Assembly: GCA_009773185.1 (NCBI GenBank)
Contig: WPIF01000029.1
Coordinates: 1 to 32,646, forward strand
DNA: 32,646 nt
Origin: Nitrospirota bacterium
Lineage (GTDB): Bacteria; Nitrospirota; Thermodesulfovibrionia; Thermodesulfovibrionales; UBA1546
Reading direction: 5' to 3'
Positions 14,783-22,627 of this stretch are shown in pieces. Made by a program: the position numbers and the translations under genes. Under the pieces are notes generated by a model that saw only the letters and a list, made by a program, of their open reading frames with translations, searched no databases and was not told where the DNA came from. Numbering within the stretch: position 1 is the first letter of the stretch; every line of letters begins with the position of its first letter.

Positions 14783-15964
14783 GTGGAAAAATATAGCGTA
14801 AAATTCAAGAGTGCTTTTTGGGGCGTATCCCTTCTGGTCAGTTTGGCAATGCCTTTTATTTCAGAGGCAGGTGTAAAGTGTATTGATGCAGAGGGCGAGG
14901 CTGTCATAGTGAACAATGATGTTCCGTCTTCTAAAGCTGAGGCAATAGCAAGGGCGAAATGGTCTGCAATCGAGCAGAGTGTCGGGGTCGAGGTCAAGGC
15001 CCAGACCGTAGTCCAGAACTTTGCCGTTGTTGATGATGCGATAAGCAAAAACATCAGGGGTCTTGTGACAGGCTATAAACTTATCCTTGAGGATAACCGG
15101 AAGGATACGTTCTGGGTCAGGATAAACGCATGTATTGAACCGACAAAGGCGCAGGATGCCCTGATGTCGCTGGCCTTAAATAATTCACTGGCAGTCTTTA
15201 TTCCTGCAAGAAAACCAAAGGTCGTAAGCGAGCATACCGGCAAGCATGGCACTTCCCTGCAGACAACCGATGAATATGACGAGACAAACGTACTGTCAGA
15301 AAAATTAATAGGAAAACTTATAGAACAGGGTTATCAGGTTGTTGATGTGGCTCCGACCCATGCAATGGACGCCGCTGATATTGAAAGGGCAGTCAAGTCA
15401 GGGAATAATATGACGGTAAGGTCTTTGATGTATAAGTTTCTTTCAAATGTCCTGTTAATCGGAAAGATTGACTACGCCATCTCTACTAAAAAAGGAGAGG
15501 ATGTCGGTTATGGCATTTCCATGCCGTTTCATAATGTCACTGTCAGGCTTACTTACAGGCTGATTACCAGAGATAAGTCGTCAGGCAAGAATATTATTCT
15601 TCAGGCAGGCGCAGAAGAGGCAAAGGGACTGGCGATGAGCGTGGAGGACGCAACCGAAAAGGGCTTGCAGGCGCTTCAGGGAAAGATTACGCCGATTGTA
15701 TTAGAAGCCCTGTCAAAGCACATAGCTGGCGCTTCAAAGAAAATATCATTTACAGCAAAGGACGTATCAGATATAAGCACAAACTTCCAGATAAAGGAGA
15801 TATTGCAGAACACTGCGTGGGTCACCTCGGTCGAGGAAAAGAAACTCGGGGAATTTTTGGTTGGTTATCCTGAAAATATAGTTTATCTTATAAACAGCCT
15901 TGTCCAGAAAGGATTCAGGCTCACGAACTTTACTAATTACTCTGTGACTATGGAATACAGGTAA
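14783..15964 (+). CDS. Secreted protein with FlgT-N-like domain
   Basis: 393 aa from a GTG start with GGAGA upstream. A signal peptide ends near residue 29 (ISEAG). Residues about 30-135 resemble the FlgT N-terminal/LPP20-type fold: DAEGEAVIVNNDVPSSKAEA, then AIARAKWSAIEQSVGV, VVQNF, GLVTGYKLI and FWVRINACI. FlgT forms part of the outer-membrane H-ring around the sodium-driven flagellar motor in Vibrio. The remaining 250 aa (for example LSEKLIGKLIEQGYQVVDV and LIGKIDYAIS) repeat the strand-helix pattern of FlgO/FlgT middle domains. No flagellar gene is near, so a flagellar role is not assumed. It is the first gene of the cluster. Confidence 0.75.
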   Translation: MEKYSVKFKSAFWGVSLLVSLAMPFISEAGVKCIDAEGEAVIVNNDVPSSKAEAIARAKWSAIEQSVGVEVKAQTVVQNFAVVDDAISKNIRGLVTGYKLILEDNRKDTFWVRINACIEPTKAQDALMSLALNNSLAVFIPARKPKVVSEHTGKHGTSLQTTDEYDETNVLSEKLIGKLIEQGYQVVDVAPTHAMDAADIERAVKSGNNMTVRSLMYKFLSNVLLIGKIDYAISTKKGEDVGYGISMPFHNVTVRLTYRLITRDKSSGKNIILQAGAEEAKGLAMSVEDATEKGLQALQGKITPIVLEALSKHIAGASKKISFTAKDVSDISTNFQIKEILQNTAWVTSVEEKKLGEFLVGYPENIVYLINSLVQKGFRLTNFTNYSVTMEYR

Positions 15965-16005
15965 TTCATAAACTTAAAGGCCTGATTTAATTAAGGGGGA
16001 ATTAT

Positions 16006-16977
16006 ATGAGAAAAGTATTCGCAAGCTTTCTGGTTGTTGCCGCTATATTAGTTGGTGCTTTTACATCCGAGGCGGCGAAGAAAAAAGTAGCGGTTTTGGA
16101 CTTTGACTACGGCACAATAAGGGACCGGTGGTGGCCCGGAGACTGGGATATAGGCAAGGGCATAACAGATATGATGGTGACGCAGCTTGTAAAGGACGGC
16201 ACTTTTTCAGTGATAGAGAGAAAACAGCTTGAAAAAGTAATCAGCGAGCAAAGACTCGGGGCCAGCGGCCTCGTTGACGCTTCAACTGCGGCCCAGATAG
16301 GTAAAATTCTCGGTGTTAAATATGTGATTATGGGCAGCATTACCCAGTTCGGCATTGACACTAAAAACATTGATACCGGCGGCTTCGGCAGGATGCTGGG
16401 CCTTGGGGCAGACGTGGGCGTATCAACTGCTGTTGCCACTGTATATATTGATGCAAGGATGATTGACACTACAACTGCCGAGATAGTTGCTGTAGCAGAG
16501 GGCAAGGCTTCGGAAAGCAAAAGCAACGTGAAAGTCTCCGCAAGTGATCGTTACCAGGGATATGGCCATGTAGCAATAGGCGGTTCGGGATTTGACGAGA
16601 CCATACTCGGTCAGGCCACGCGCAAGTGTGTGGGAGACGTAGTAAAGCAGCTTTCAGGGAAAACAACCGGCACAGGAGGAAGCGCCGGAGGAGCAATAAA
16701 AACAAAAGTGGCAGATACTGATGCCGGGTCCGGGACAGTTTATATAGCCGCGGGCAGCGGTGAAGGCATAACAGTCGGCCAGACTCTGTATGTTGTTAAG
16801 GTAAAGAAAGAGATAAAGGACCCTGAAACAGGAGAGGTTATAAAAAGAGTGGTAGAGACAGCAGCAGAGCTGAAGGTGACCGAGGTTGACAATAAATCCG
16901 CAACTGCTACAATTGTAAAAGGAAACATAAATAATGTAAAGATAGGGGACAATGTAAGTTCTGCCCCGTCTCTTTAA
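16006..16977 (+). CDS. CsgG-family periplasmic/outer-membrane protein
   Basis: 323 aa with ribosome site AAGGGGGA and a signal peptide cleaved near residue 23 (SEA-AKKK); no lipobox Cys. Residues 25-225 are a CsgG domain: KKKVAVLDFDYGT, TDMMVTQLVKDGTFSVIERK, QLEKVISEQRLGASGLVDAS, AQIGKILGVKYVIMGSITQF. CsgG makes the nine-fold outer-membrane pore that exports curli. The variable stretch VSTAVATVYIDARMIDTTTA lies where CsgG forms its transmembrane hairpins. Residues about 240-323 add a beta domain (GTVYIAAGSGEGITVGQTLY and IGDNV) like the C-terminal domain of FlgT. CsgG plus FlgT-C in one chain links the two themes of this cluster. Confidence 0.88.
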   Translation: MRKVFASFLVVAAILVGAFTSEAAKKKVAVLDFDYGTIRDRWWPGDWDIGKGITDMMVTQLVKDGTFSVIERKQLEKVISEQRLGASGLVDASTAAQIGKILGVKYVIMGSITQFGIDTKNIDTGGFGRMLGLGADVGVSTAVATVYIDARMIDTTTAEIVAVAEGKASESKSNVKVSASDRYQGYGHVAIGGSGFDETILGQATRKCVGDVVKQLSGKTTGTGGSAGGAIKTKVADTDAGSGTVYIAAGSGEGITVGQTLYVVKVKKEIKDPETGEVIKRVVETAAELKVTEVDNKSATATIVKGNINNVKIGDNVSSAPSL

Positions 16978-17004
16978 AGAAATGAAATAACAAAGGAGGT
17001 ATAT

Positions 17005-18213
17005 ATGAAAAATTGTATCAGGTTTTTGTTTGTGGTTTTTATTTTTATGTTTGTTGCTGCCTGCGCAACACAGCAGGCAAAGTGTACCTCTCCAGAAGAT
17101 AATCCGCAGCACCATTACTTAATGGGCATGGAGGCGCTGGAGAAAGGTAATCTGGATGTTGCAAAAGAGAAATTTGAAAGGGCCTTGTTTTGCGATGCGA
17201 AGTTCGCCATTGCTTACAGCGGGCTTGCAATTACTACGGCTGGAAAGGCAAAGACACTTACGGATGCAGCTTTCAGAAGTGTAGAAGCCGGAAGGGCCTT
17301 TGACCACCTGAAGAAGGCTGATAAATTATCCGAGAGCGAGGAACAGAAGTTTGATTATTATGTTGCTGTTATAAGAGTCAATACGCTGCTGCAGCCCAAA
17401 GACTGGCTTGAAAACGCAGAAAACGCATTTGGTGAGGCAAGAAAACTCAAGGCGGATGAAAAGAAGCTGATTTACTATCAGGGGACAGAGGCTGCCAATT
17501 ATTTTCTGGGCCTTGCATATCTGGATGCCAGGGAATTTCAAAAGGCAAGGGACAAGTTTGCTGATGTGCTGAACATGAAGAGAGAAGGAAAATGGAATGA
17601 AAAGGCTGACAGGGCATGGAAACGCGTAGACAAGATAGTTCGCGCCATGGCTGGTTTAACAGTAGGTGATGTCGGCAAACAGATAGCAGTCAAAAATTCT
17701 GTTACAAGGGCTGACCTTGCAGCGCTGCTTGTTGATGAACTTAAACTGGATAAGCTTTTTGCAGGCCGCCTGGCTGGCCAGTCACAGGCAGACAAGATGA
17801 AGGCTGAGTTCACGCCTGCGGATATGCTTAATCATCAATTTAGGGAAGAAGTGCTTACAATCATGAAATGGAAGGTAAGGGGGCTTGAACCAAAATATGA
17901 TGAGGCTACAAAGGCATATCTCTTTAAACCATCAGAGACTGTGCTGAGGGGCGAGATGGCATTGATTATTGAAGATGTGCTCATAAAAATAACAGGCGAT
18001 GAAAAGATAGCAACTGCATTTTTTGGGCATGAACAATCTCCATTTCCTGATGTAAGGAAGACCTCTCCGTTTTATAATGCGGTTATGAATGTGACGACAA
18101 AAGGCATAATGGAAGGAGAGATTTCCGGAGATTTCAGGGTGGATTCTGTTGTTGACGGCGCAGAGGCCATTCTTGCAATCAGGGTATTAAGACAGAAAAT
18201 GAATATATATTAA
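17005..18213 (+). CDS. Lipoprotein with TPR repeats and S-layer-homology-like domain
   Basis: 402 aa, preceded by AAAGGAGG. Lipobox FVAAC puts lipidated Cys at residue 20. Residues about 32-205 are TPR-like helices (MGMEALEKGNLDVAKEKFER and YFLGLAYLDAREFQKARDKF). From about 230, VTRADLAALLV, RGEMALIIEDV, FPDV, FYNAVMNVTTKGIMEGEISG and AEAILAIRVLR match the spacing of S-layer-homology (SLH) repeats. SLH domains bind cell-wall polymers, so this could tie the outer-membrane complex to peptidoglycan. It lies 27 bases after the CsgG gene. Confidence 0.82.
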   Translation: MKNCIRFLFVVFIFMFVAACATQQAKCTSPEDNPQHHYLMGMEALEKGNLDVAKEKFERALFCDAKFAIAYSGLAITTAGKAKTLTDAAFRSVEAGRAFDHLKKADKLSESEEQKFDYYVAVIRVNTLLQPKDWLENAENAFGEARKLKADEKKLIYYQGTEAANYFLGLAYLDAREFQKARDKFADVLNMKREGKWNEKADRAWKRVDKIVRAMAGLTVGDVGKQIAVKNSVTRADLAALLVDELKLDKLFAGRLAGQSQADKMKAEFTPADMLNHQFREEVLTIMKWKVRGLEPKYDEATKAYLFKPSETVLRGEMALIIEDVLIKITGDEKIATAFFGHEQSPFPDVRKTSPFYNAVMNVTTKGIMEGEISGDFRVDSVVDGAEAILAIRVLRQKMNIY

Positions 18214-18236
18214 TAATAGACTAAACAGGCCAAATA

Positions 18237-18277
18237 GGGTAAAAAGTTTCAAAGCCTTTTAACCTTTTTGCACTGCT
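18237..18277 (+). terminator. Weak terminator-like hairpin
   Basis: GGGTAAAAAG pairs with CCTTTTAACC at eight of ten positions and is followed by TTTTTG. It lies in the 100-base gap between two cluster genes and could end or attenuate the first transcript. Confidence 0.35.
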
Positions 18278-18313
18278 TAAACTTTTGAAATTTATTTAAA
18301 AGGAGGTAATGTT

Positions 18314-19270
18314 ATGAAAAAAGTATTTGTGTTAGTTGTATTGCTGAGTTTTTTTGCAGCAGCAGCTGCGATTGGTGAGGACCAGCCTGCAGCGACGCAG
18401 CCTTCGATGGCAGCGCCGGCTTCTGATTCCCAGGTTGATGAGAAATTTAAAAAGGCAAACGAATACCTGAGCCAGCAGCACCTTGCTGTTACGCAGTCTT
18501 CCTCGGATGCCTTTGTAAACGGCTATATCCTTGTTGCTGCTGAAGGGCTTCCAAAAGCTGATGCAATCAGCCCGGGCCAAAAGAGGCTGACTGCAGAGAG
18601 GGCCGCCGAGGTGTTGGCCTACAGGAAGCTGGCTGAATTTTTGGACGGGGTAGCTGTTGCCGGAGACTCGCTGGTAAAGGATGCCGCGCTTCAGTATGAC
18701 CTTGTCAGGGTAGCTGTGGCCGGTTTTGTGAAAGGCGCAAGGGTAGTCCATAAGGAATACAGCAAGGAAGATGAAATAGCCCTTGTTATAATGAAGATAG
18801 GCATGACAGGCCCTGGCAGCTTTGCGGATGCCCTTTATGCAAAGATATTAAAACCCGATGTAAAAAAAGAATTAATAGAGCCTGCGCAGCCAACACCTCA
18901 GTACAAGCATAAACCTGTGCCGCTCGATGAAAAATATGACGGCCTTGTTATTGATGCCACAGAGCAGAGTTTCAGGCCTGCCCTGATAAACAGGATATTT
19001 ACACAAAAGGGCGAAGTGCTCTATGACCCGTCAAAGATAAGCCAGAAAGTCCTTGTTGAACAGGGCTGCGGGGAATATACAAACAGTGTTGATAAGGCAA
19101 AGGCAGCCCTTGATCAGAGAGGCGCAAAGAATCCATTGATTATAAAAGCCTCTGGTTCTGTAAACCCTTCAGACCTTCAAATCTCGGATGATGATGCAGT
19201 AAAAATATTTTCTGCAAATCAAAAGGCTGGCTTTCTTGCAGCTGCAAAAGTAGCTTTTGTGCTGAAATAG
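18314..19270 (+). CDS. Secreted LPP20-like protein
   Basis: 318 aa, preceded by AAAAGGAGG. The signal peptide ends near residue 20, with no lipobox. Residues about 75-160 show the LPP20/FlgP pattern: LTAERAAEVLAYRKLAEFLD, GVAVAGDSLVKDAALQYDLV, VAVAGFVKGARVVHKEYS, then a conserved-looking IVMKIGM-type strand. FlgP is the outer-membrane lipoprotein partner of FlgO and FlgT. The C-terminal half (DGLVIDATEQSFRPALINRI, LIIKASGSVNPSDLQISDDD) is a second alpha/beta domain often attached to LPP20 proteins. An envelope structural part is likely. Confidence 0.75.
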   Translation: MKKVFVLVVLLSFFAAAAAIGEDQPAATQPSMAAPASDSQVDEKFKKANEYLSQQHLAVTQSSSDAFVNGYILVAAEGLPKADAISPGQKRLTAERAAEVLAYRKLAEFLDGVAVAGDSLVKDAALQYDLVRVAVAGFVKGARVVHKEYSKEDEIALVIMKIGMTGPGSFADALYAKILKPDVKKELIEPAQPTPQYKHKPVPLDEKYDGLVIDATEQSFRPALINRIFTQKGEVLYDPSKISQKVLVEQGCGEYTNSVDKAKAALDQRGAKNPLIIKASGSVNPSDLQISDDDAVKIFSANQKAGFLAAAKVAFVLK

Positions 19271-19281
19271 ATTTATCAACG

Positions 19282-19313
19282 AGTGACGGGCAACCCATGA
19301 ATTGCCCGTCACT
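19282..19313 (+). terminator. Perfect 12 bp hairpin after the LPP20-like gene
   Basis: AGTGACGGGCAA (19282-19293), an 8-base loop, and its exact complement TTGCCCGTCACT (19302-19313). The 3' side lacks a T-run, so it may act as an RNA processing or stability element inside the cluster, not as a full terminator. Confidence 0.55.
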
Positions 19314-19346
19314 TATCCTTAAAAATATTATCCAGGGGGGATAGGG

Positions 19347-20384
19347 GTGCGCACTGTCAGGTTATTTTTGTTAAGCTTTGTTGTTCTTGCTGCATCCTGC
19401 GCACCGCCTGCTGTAAAAACAACCATGCTTGTACCTGCCAGGCATCACGAGGCGTCAAGGCTGAGAGAAGTTGCGGTCCTGCCCTTTGACGGCAAGGGCG
19501 GGCAAGAGTTTGCTGCAGAGATAGAAGGAACTATTGCAGGCATAAACATAGGAGACAAGCAGTATTTTAATCTCGTTGACAGGGTAAGGCTTGAAAAGCT
19601 TATAAGCGAGATGAAACTTTCACAGAGTGCGCTTGTTGATTCAAATACTGCTGCCAGGGTCGGCAGGCTTGTTGGCGCCAAAGGTATTTATACCGGCATT
19701 ATAACTGCATCAGATGTCAGCGATTCGGCTTACCGTGAGGAGCGTACGCGCTGCGCTCAGACAGTCACAAAACATGACAAAAAAGGAAGGGCATACGAAG
19801 AGTGTGCGAAGTATGAAAAATATGCGGTCCACTGCACAAAAAGGACTGCGGTCTTTGCCTTTACCCCAAGGCTGGTTGAAGTAGAAACAGGGATGGTTGT
19901 CTATTCCAGTAATATAGGGAAAAGCGTTGAGAGGTCAGTTTGTTCTGACAGCCAAAAACCGCTTCCCGGTGAGCGAGAGCTTATAGAACAGGCAAAGCAG
20001 TACGGAAAAGAGATTTTCAGGACGGATATAGCGCCTTATTATGTGACAGTAGAAATTGAGCTTATGGATTCAGACGACGGCATTATCTCTGACACGGCTA
20101 AAGCGAAATTAGCCCAGGGGATAGATTTTGCAAAAAACAGCAGGCTTGACAGGGCCTGTGAACTCTGGGGAGAAGCAAGAATTCTTGCGCCAGATGCGTT
20201 ATCTGTTCTTTATAATCTGGGTATATGTTCTGAGGTTACAGGGGAGTTTGAACAGGCACTGGAATTATACAGGAAGGCGGACAGGATGCTTATGAAGCCT
20301 GATGATAAGGTGAATGCGGCGCTTGCAAGGGTTCAAAAGCGGATACAGGAGCAGAAAAAGCTAAAAGAACAGATTTTAAATTAG
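19347..20384 (+). CDS. CsgG-family lipoprotein with C-terminal TPR
   Basis: 345 aa from a GTG start with a G-rich ribosome site upstream. Lipobox LAASC places the lipidated Cys at residue 18. The CsgG domain (about 34-240) has REVAVLPFDGKGG, YFNLVDRVRLEKLISEMKLS, QSALVDSNTAARVGRLVGAK and GIYTGIITAS. The usual membrane-hairpin region holds an insertion rich in Cys (Cys at CAQTV, ECAKY and HCTKR), unusual for CsgG and possibly disulfide-bonded. Residues about 255-345 are TPR helices. It has the lipid anchor expected of a true CsgG pore subunit. Confidence 0.85.
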   Translation: MRTVRLFLLSFVVLAASCAPPAVKTTMLVPARHHEASRLREVAVLPFDGKGGQEFAAEIEGTIAGINIGDKQYFNLVDRVRLEKLISEMKLSQSALVDSNTAARVGRLVGAKGIYTGIITASDVSDSAYREERTRCAQTVTKHDKKGRAYEECAKYEKYAVHCTKRTAVFAFTPRLVEVETGMVVYSSNIGKSVERSVCSDSQKPLPGERELIEQAKQYGKEIFRTDIAPYYVTVEIELMDSDDGIISDTAKAKLAQGIDFAKNSRLDRACELWGEARILAPDALSVLYNLGICSEVTGEFEQALELYRKADRMLMKPDDKVNAALARVQKRIQEQKKLKEQILN

Positions 20385-20385
20385 A

Positions 20386-22110
20386 ATGAAATATCCCATG
20401 AAAAATTGCAACAAGCCGGAAATAAGAACCCTTGTTTTATTTATATTCATATCCATAATTATTATGTTATCGCCGCTACCGTGTTTGGCCAAGACCCTTA
20501 TCCTTGACGGAGGGTTGGAGAGCAGGATAAAAACAACCCAGCGCATCAATTTCGATGTCCAACAGGATGTAAGGTCGCTGACCTTCAGGTTTGCAGTCCC
20601 GACCACATTTTCCAATAAGATAACCTCTCAGGACTTAAGCGGATTGGATATCAGATTTTCTCCGGAGCCTGCATCTGTAGTGGATGATATGGACAAATTC
20701 GGCAACAGATTTAAAAAGGTAAGATGGGAGAACCTGAAACAGAATATCAGCGTCACAATATCGTATAACACTGTAATAAAAGCCGAGCTGCTTGCAATGG
20801 AAAGTGTATCATCATTCCCTCTCAGGGATATTCAAAAAGATGACGCGGTGTTTCTTAAGCCGACATCCATGGTTCAAAGCGACAGCGGAGATATCGTGTC
20901 CCTTTCACGAAAGCTCACAGAGGATGCAAAGACAGAAAATGATGCTGTGAATGCAATATTAAATTGGGTTTCTGACAATGTAAAATATACCTACAACCCT
21001 CCGCAGTATGATGCATTGTATACACTTAAAACAGGAAAGGGGAATTGCCAGAACTTTGCGCATCTATCGATGGCCTTGCTCAGGGCAGCAGGCATCCCGG
21101 CCAGGATAGTCGGCGGTATCAGCCTTAAGCGGCAGTGGAAGGTTCCTGTTGAAAACGGATATCTTGTGCAGGACATGGGGCAGGGCGGGCATGCATGGAT
21201 GGAGATATTATTTTCTGACCTGGGCTGGCTTTCTTACGACCCACAGCAGTCCAGGCAGTTTACATCAACCAGGCATATCAAACAGACACATGGGCTGGAT
21301 TCAAAAGATATTAATGACTCGTGGTCAGCATCACCGTATCTGCCAAGGTATAGCGAAGATATAGAGGCGGTTTTTAATAATGATGATGTCAACATAAAAC
21401 TGAGGGCCTCAAAGGACGCGCCGGTATCATATATAATGAGCAATAACCTTACGGCAAAGGCTGCTGCTCCTGAAAAAATATTGCCTCCATCAGTAAAGCC
21501 GGCGCCACCGGCTCCTAAACCCGCGCCTGTGATAACTCCTCCTCTCAGGCCGGTGCCTCCGCCAAAAAAAGGTACTGTTGAATTCGGTAATACGGAATTT
21601 CCAACTCTTGTTGATGTATACCAGATTATCGGCAATGCGGCTACCAGGGTATTTGATAAGGAGACCGCTGAACATGTGACATCCCGTTATGTATACGCTC
21701 AGGCATTCACCATTGAAAGTGCAATGACCTTGCAGGGCATCTCGCTTGCCATGCACAAATTCGGCGGTGACGGTACGCTATATATTGATGTCGTGAAAGA
21801 TGAGAATGGCAAGCCGGGCTTATCAGGAGAGAGGTCCTTGCTTGTTTCATTGGGCAGTATAAAGTTCCGTCCCGGTTATTACTGGATAGATTTTGTGTTT
21901 GCGAAAGAAAAAGAGCCATTGCCTGTTCTTGGCCCGGGAAAATATTGGATAATAATGAGGCATTCAGGAGAGGCAATAGTTAACTGGTTTTATATTCCTG
22001 GCAATCCATACGGTGACAGCGATGATACAAGGTCAACGCTGAAGGGGTACAAATGGGAAGACCTGTTAAATTATGATTTTGTATTCAAGGTCAGGGGCAG
22101 GGTGCAATGA
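20386..22110 (+). CDS. Secreted transglutaminase-like cysteine protease with Pro-rich linker
   Basis: 574 aa starting one base after the previous stop. A signal anchor covers residues 14-35. After a beta-rich N-terminal domain (38-160), the transglutaminase core has KGNCQNFAHLSMALLRAAGI (Cys221), GQGGHAWMEI (His269) and GWLSYDPQQS (Asp285), a complete catalytic triad. A proline-rich linker (about 365-395, PAPPAPKPAP) leads to a C-terminal beta domain (400-574) of jelly-roll type, with FTIESAMTLQGISLAMHKFG and GPGKYWIIMRHSG. Bacterial enzymes of this fold cleave or cross-link proteins or peptidoglycan peptides. Placement in the CsgG cluster suggests it processes a surface or secreted substrate. 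A second ATG at 20398 is an alternative start. Confidence 0.85.
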   Translation: MKYPMKNCNKPEIRTLVLFIFISIIIMLSPLPCLAKTLILDGGLESRIKTTQRINFDVQQDVRSLTFRFAVPTTFSNKITSQDLSGLDIRFSPEPASVVDDMDKFGNRFKKVRWENLKQNISVTISYNTVIKAELLAMESVSSFPLRDIQKDDAVFLKPTSMVQSDSGDIVSLSRKLTEDAKTENDAVNAILNWVSDNVKYTYNPPQYDALYTLKTGKGNCQNFAHLSMALLRAAGIPARIVGGISLKRQWKVPVENGYLVQDMGQGGHAWMEILFSDLGWLSYDPQQSRQFTSTRHIKQTHGLDSKDINDSWSASPYLPRYSEDIEAVFNNDDVNIKLRASKDAPVSYIMSNNLTAKAAAPEKILPPSVKPAPPAPKPAPVITPPLRPVPPPKKGTVEFGNTEFPTLVDVYQIIGNAATRVFDKETAEHVTSRYVYAQAFTIESAMTLQGISLAMHKFGGDGTLYIDVVKDENGKPGLSGERSLLVSLGSIKFRPGYYWIDFVFAKEKEPLPVLGPGKYWIIMRHSGEAIVNWFYIPGNPYGDSDDTRSTLKGYKWEDLLNYDFVFKVRGRVQ

Positions 22111-22559
22111 AGATATTCAGGGGCTGTTTTGTCCTGATATTTATATTATTTTTATCTTCCATCCCTGCCCTGGCAGATGACAAAAGCCTTGAAAGACAAC
22201 CCGCTTTGCCACAAGAACATGTCAGGAAATTAAAGAGGATAGCCTCATTTATTGCAGCTGAGCTGCAAAGAAGGCCTGTAAAAAGCGTGACTGTGGAGGA
22301 TTTTACAGATTTTTACAAAAGGCCCTCGGTAACAGGAACAAGGATGGCCAGAGAATTTTCAAGGCAGCTTGCAGCGCTAGGCGATAAAAAATTCATGGTT
22401 GTAGAGGCCGGCGCTGAAGCCATTGTGGCAGGAACCCTGGTCCCGTTTAAAGATGGCGGAAAATGGAAACTCGATATAAAGGTTGTATCAGCAGATAAAG
22501 GCAAAATTATTACAACCTATACAGGAATCCTTAAAAAGGCAAAAACAGTAAAAAAATAA
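22107..22559 (+). CDS. Small secreted FlgO-like protein
   Basis: 150 aa. Its ATG overlaps the stop of the transglutaminase gene (ATGA), so it is translationally coupled. The signal peptide ends near residue 23 (ALADD). The body fits the FlgO fold: IAAELQRRPVKSVTVEDFTD, GTRMAREFSRQLAALG, FMVVEAGAEAIVAGTLVPF and LDIKVVSADKGKIIT. FlgO is an outer-membrane protein that supports flagellar stability in Vibrio. Here it is shorter and has no lipobox. Confidence 0.75.
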   Translation: MKIFRGCFVLIFILFLSSIPALADDKSLERQPALPQEHVRKLKRIASFIAAELQRRPVKSVTVEDFTDFYKRPSVTGTRMAREFSRQLAALGDKKFMVVEAGAEAIVAGTLVPFKDGGKWKLDIKVVSADKGKIITTYTGILKKAKTVKK

Positions 22560-22627
22560 AACTGCCTGTTGCACCTTTATGGTGAGTGAATTTTAAGGCG
22601 CTCTTAGGCTATAATGATGGATTAAAA

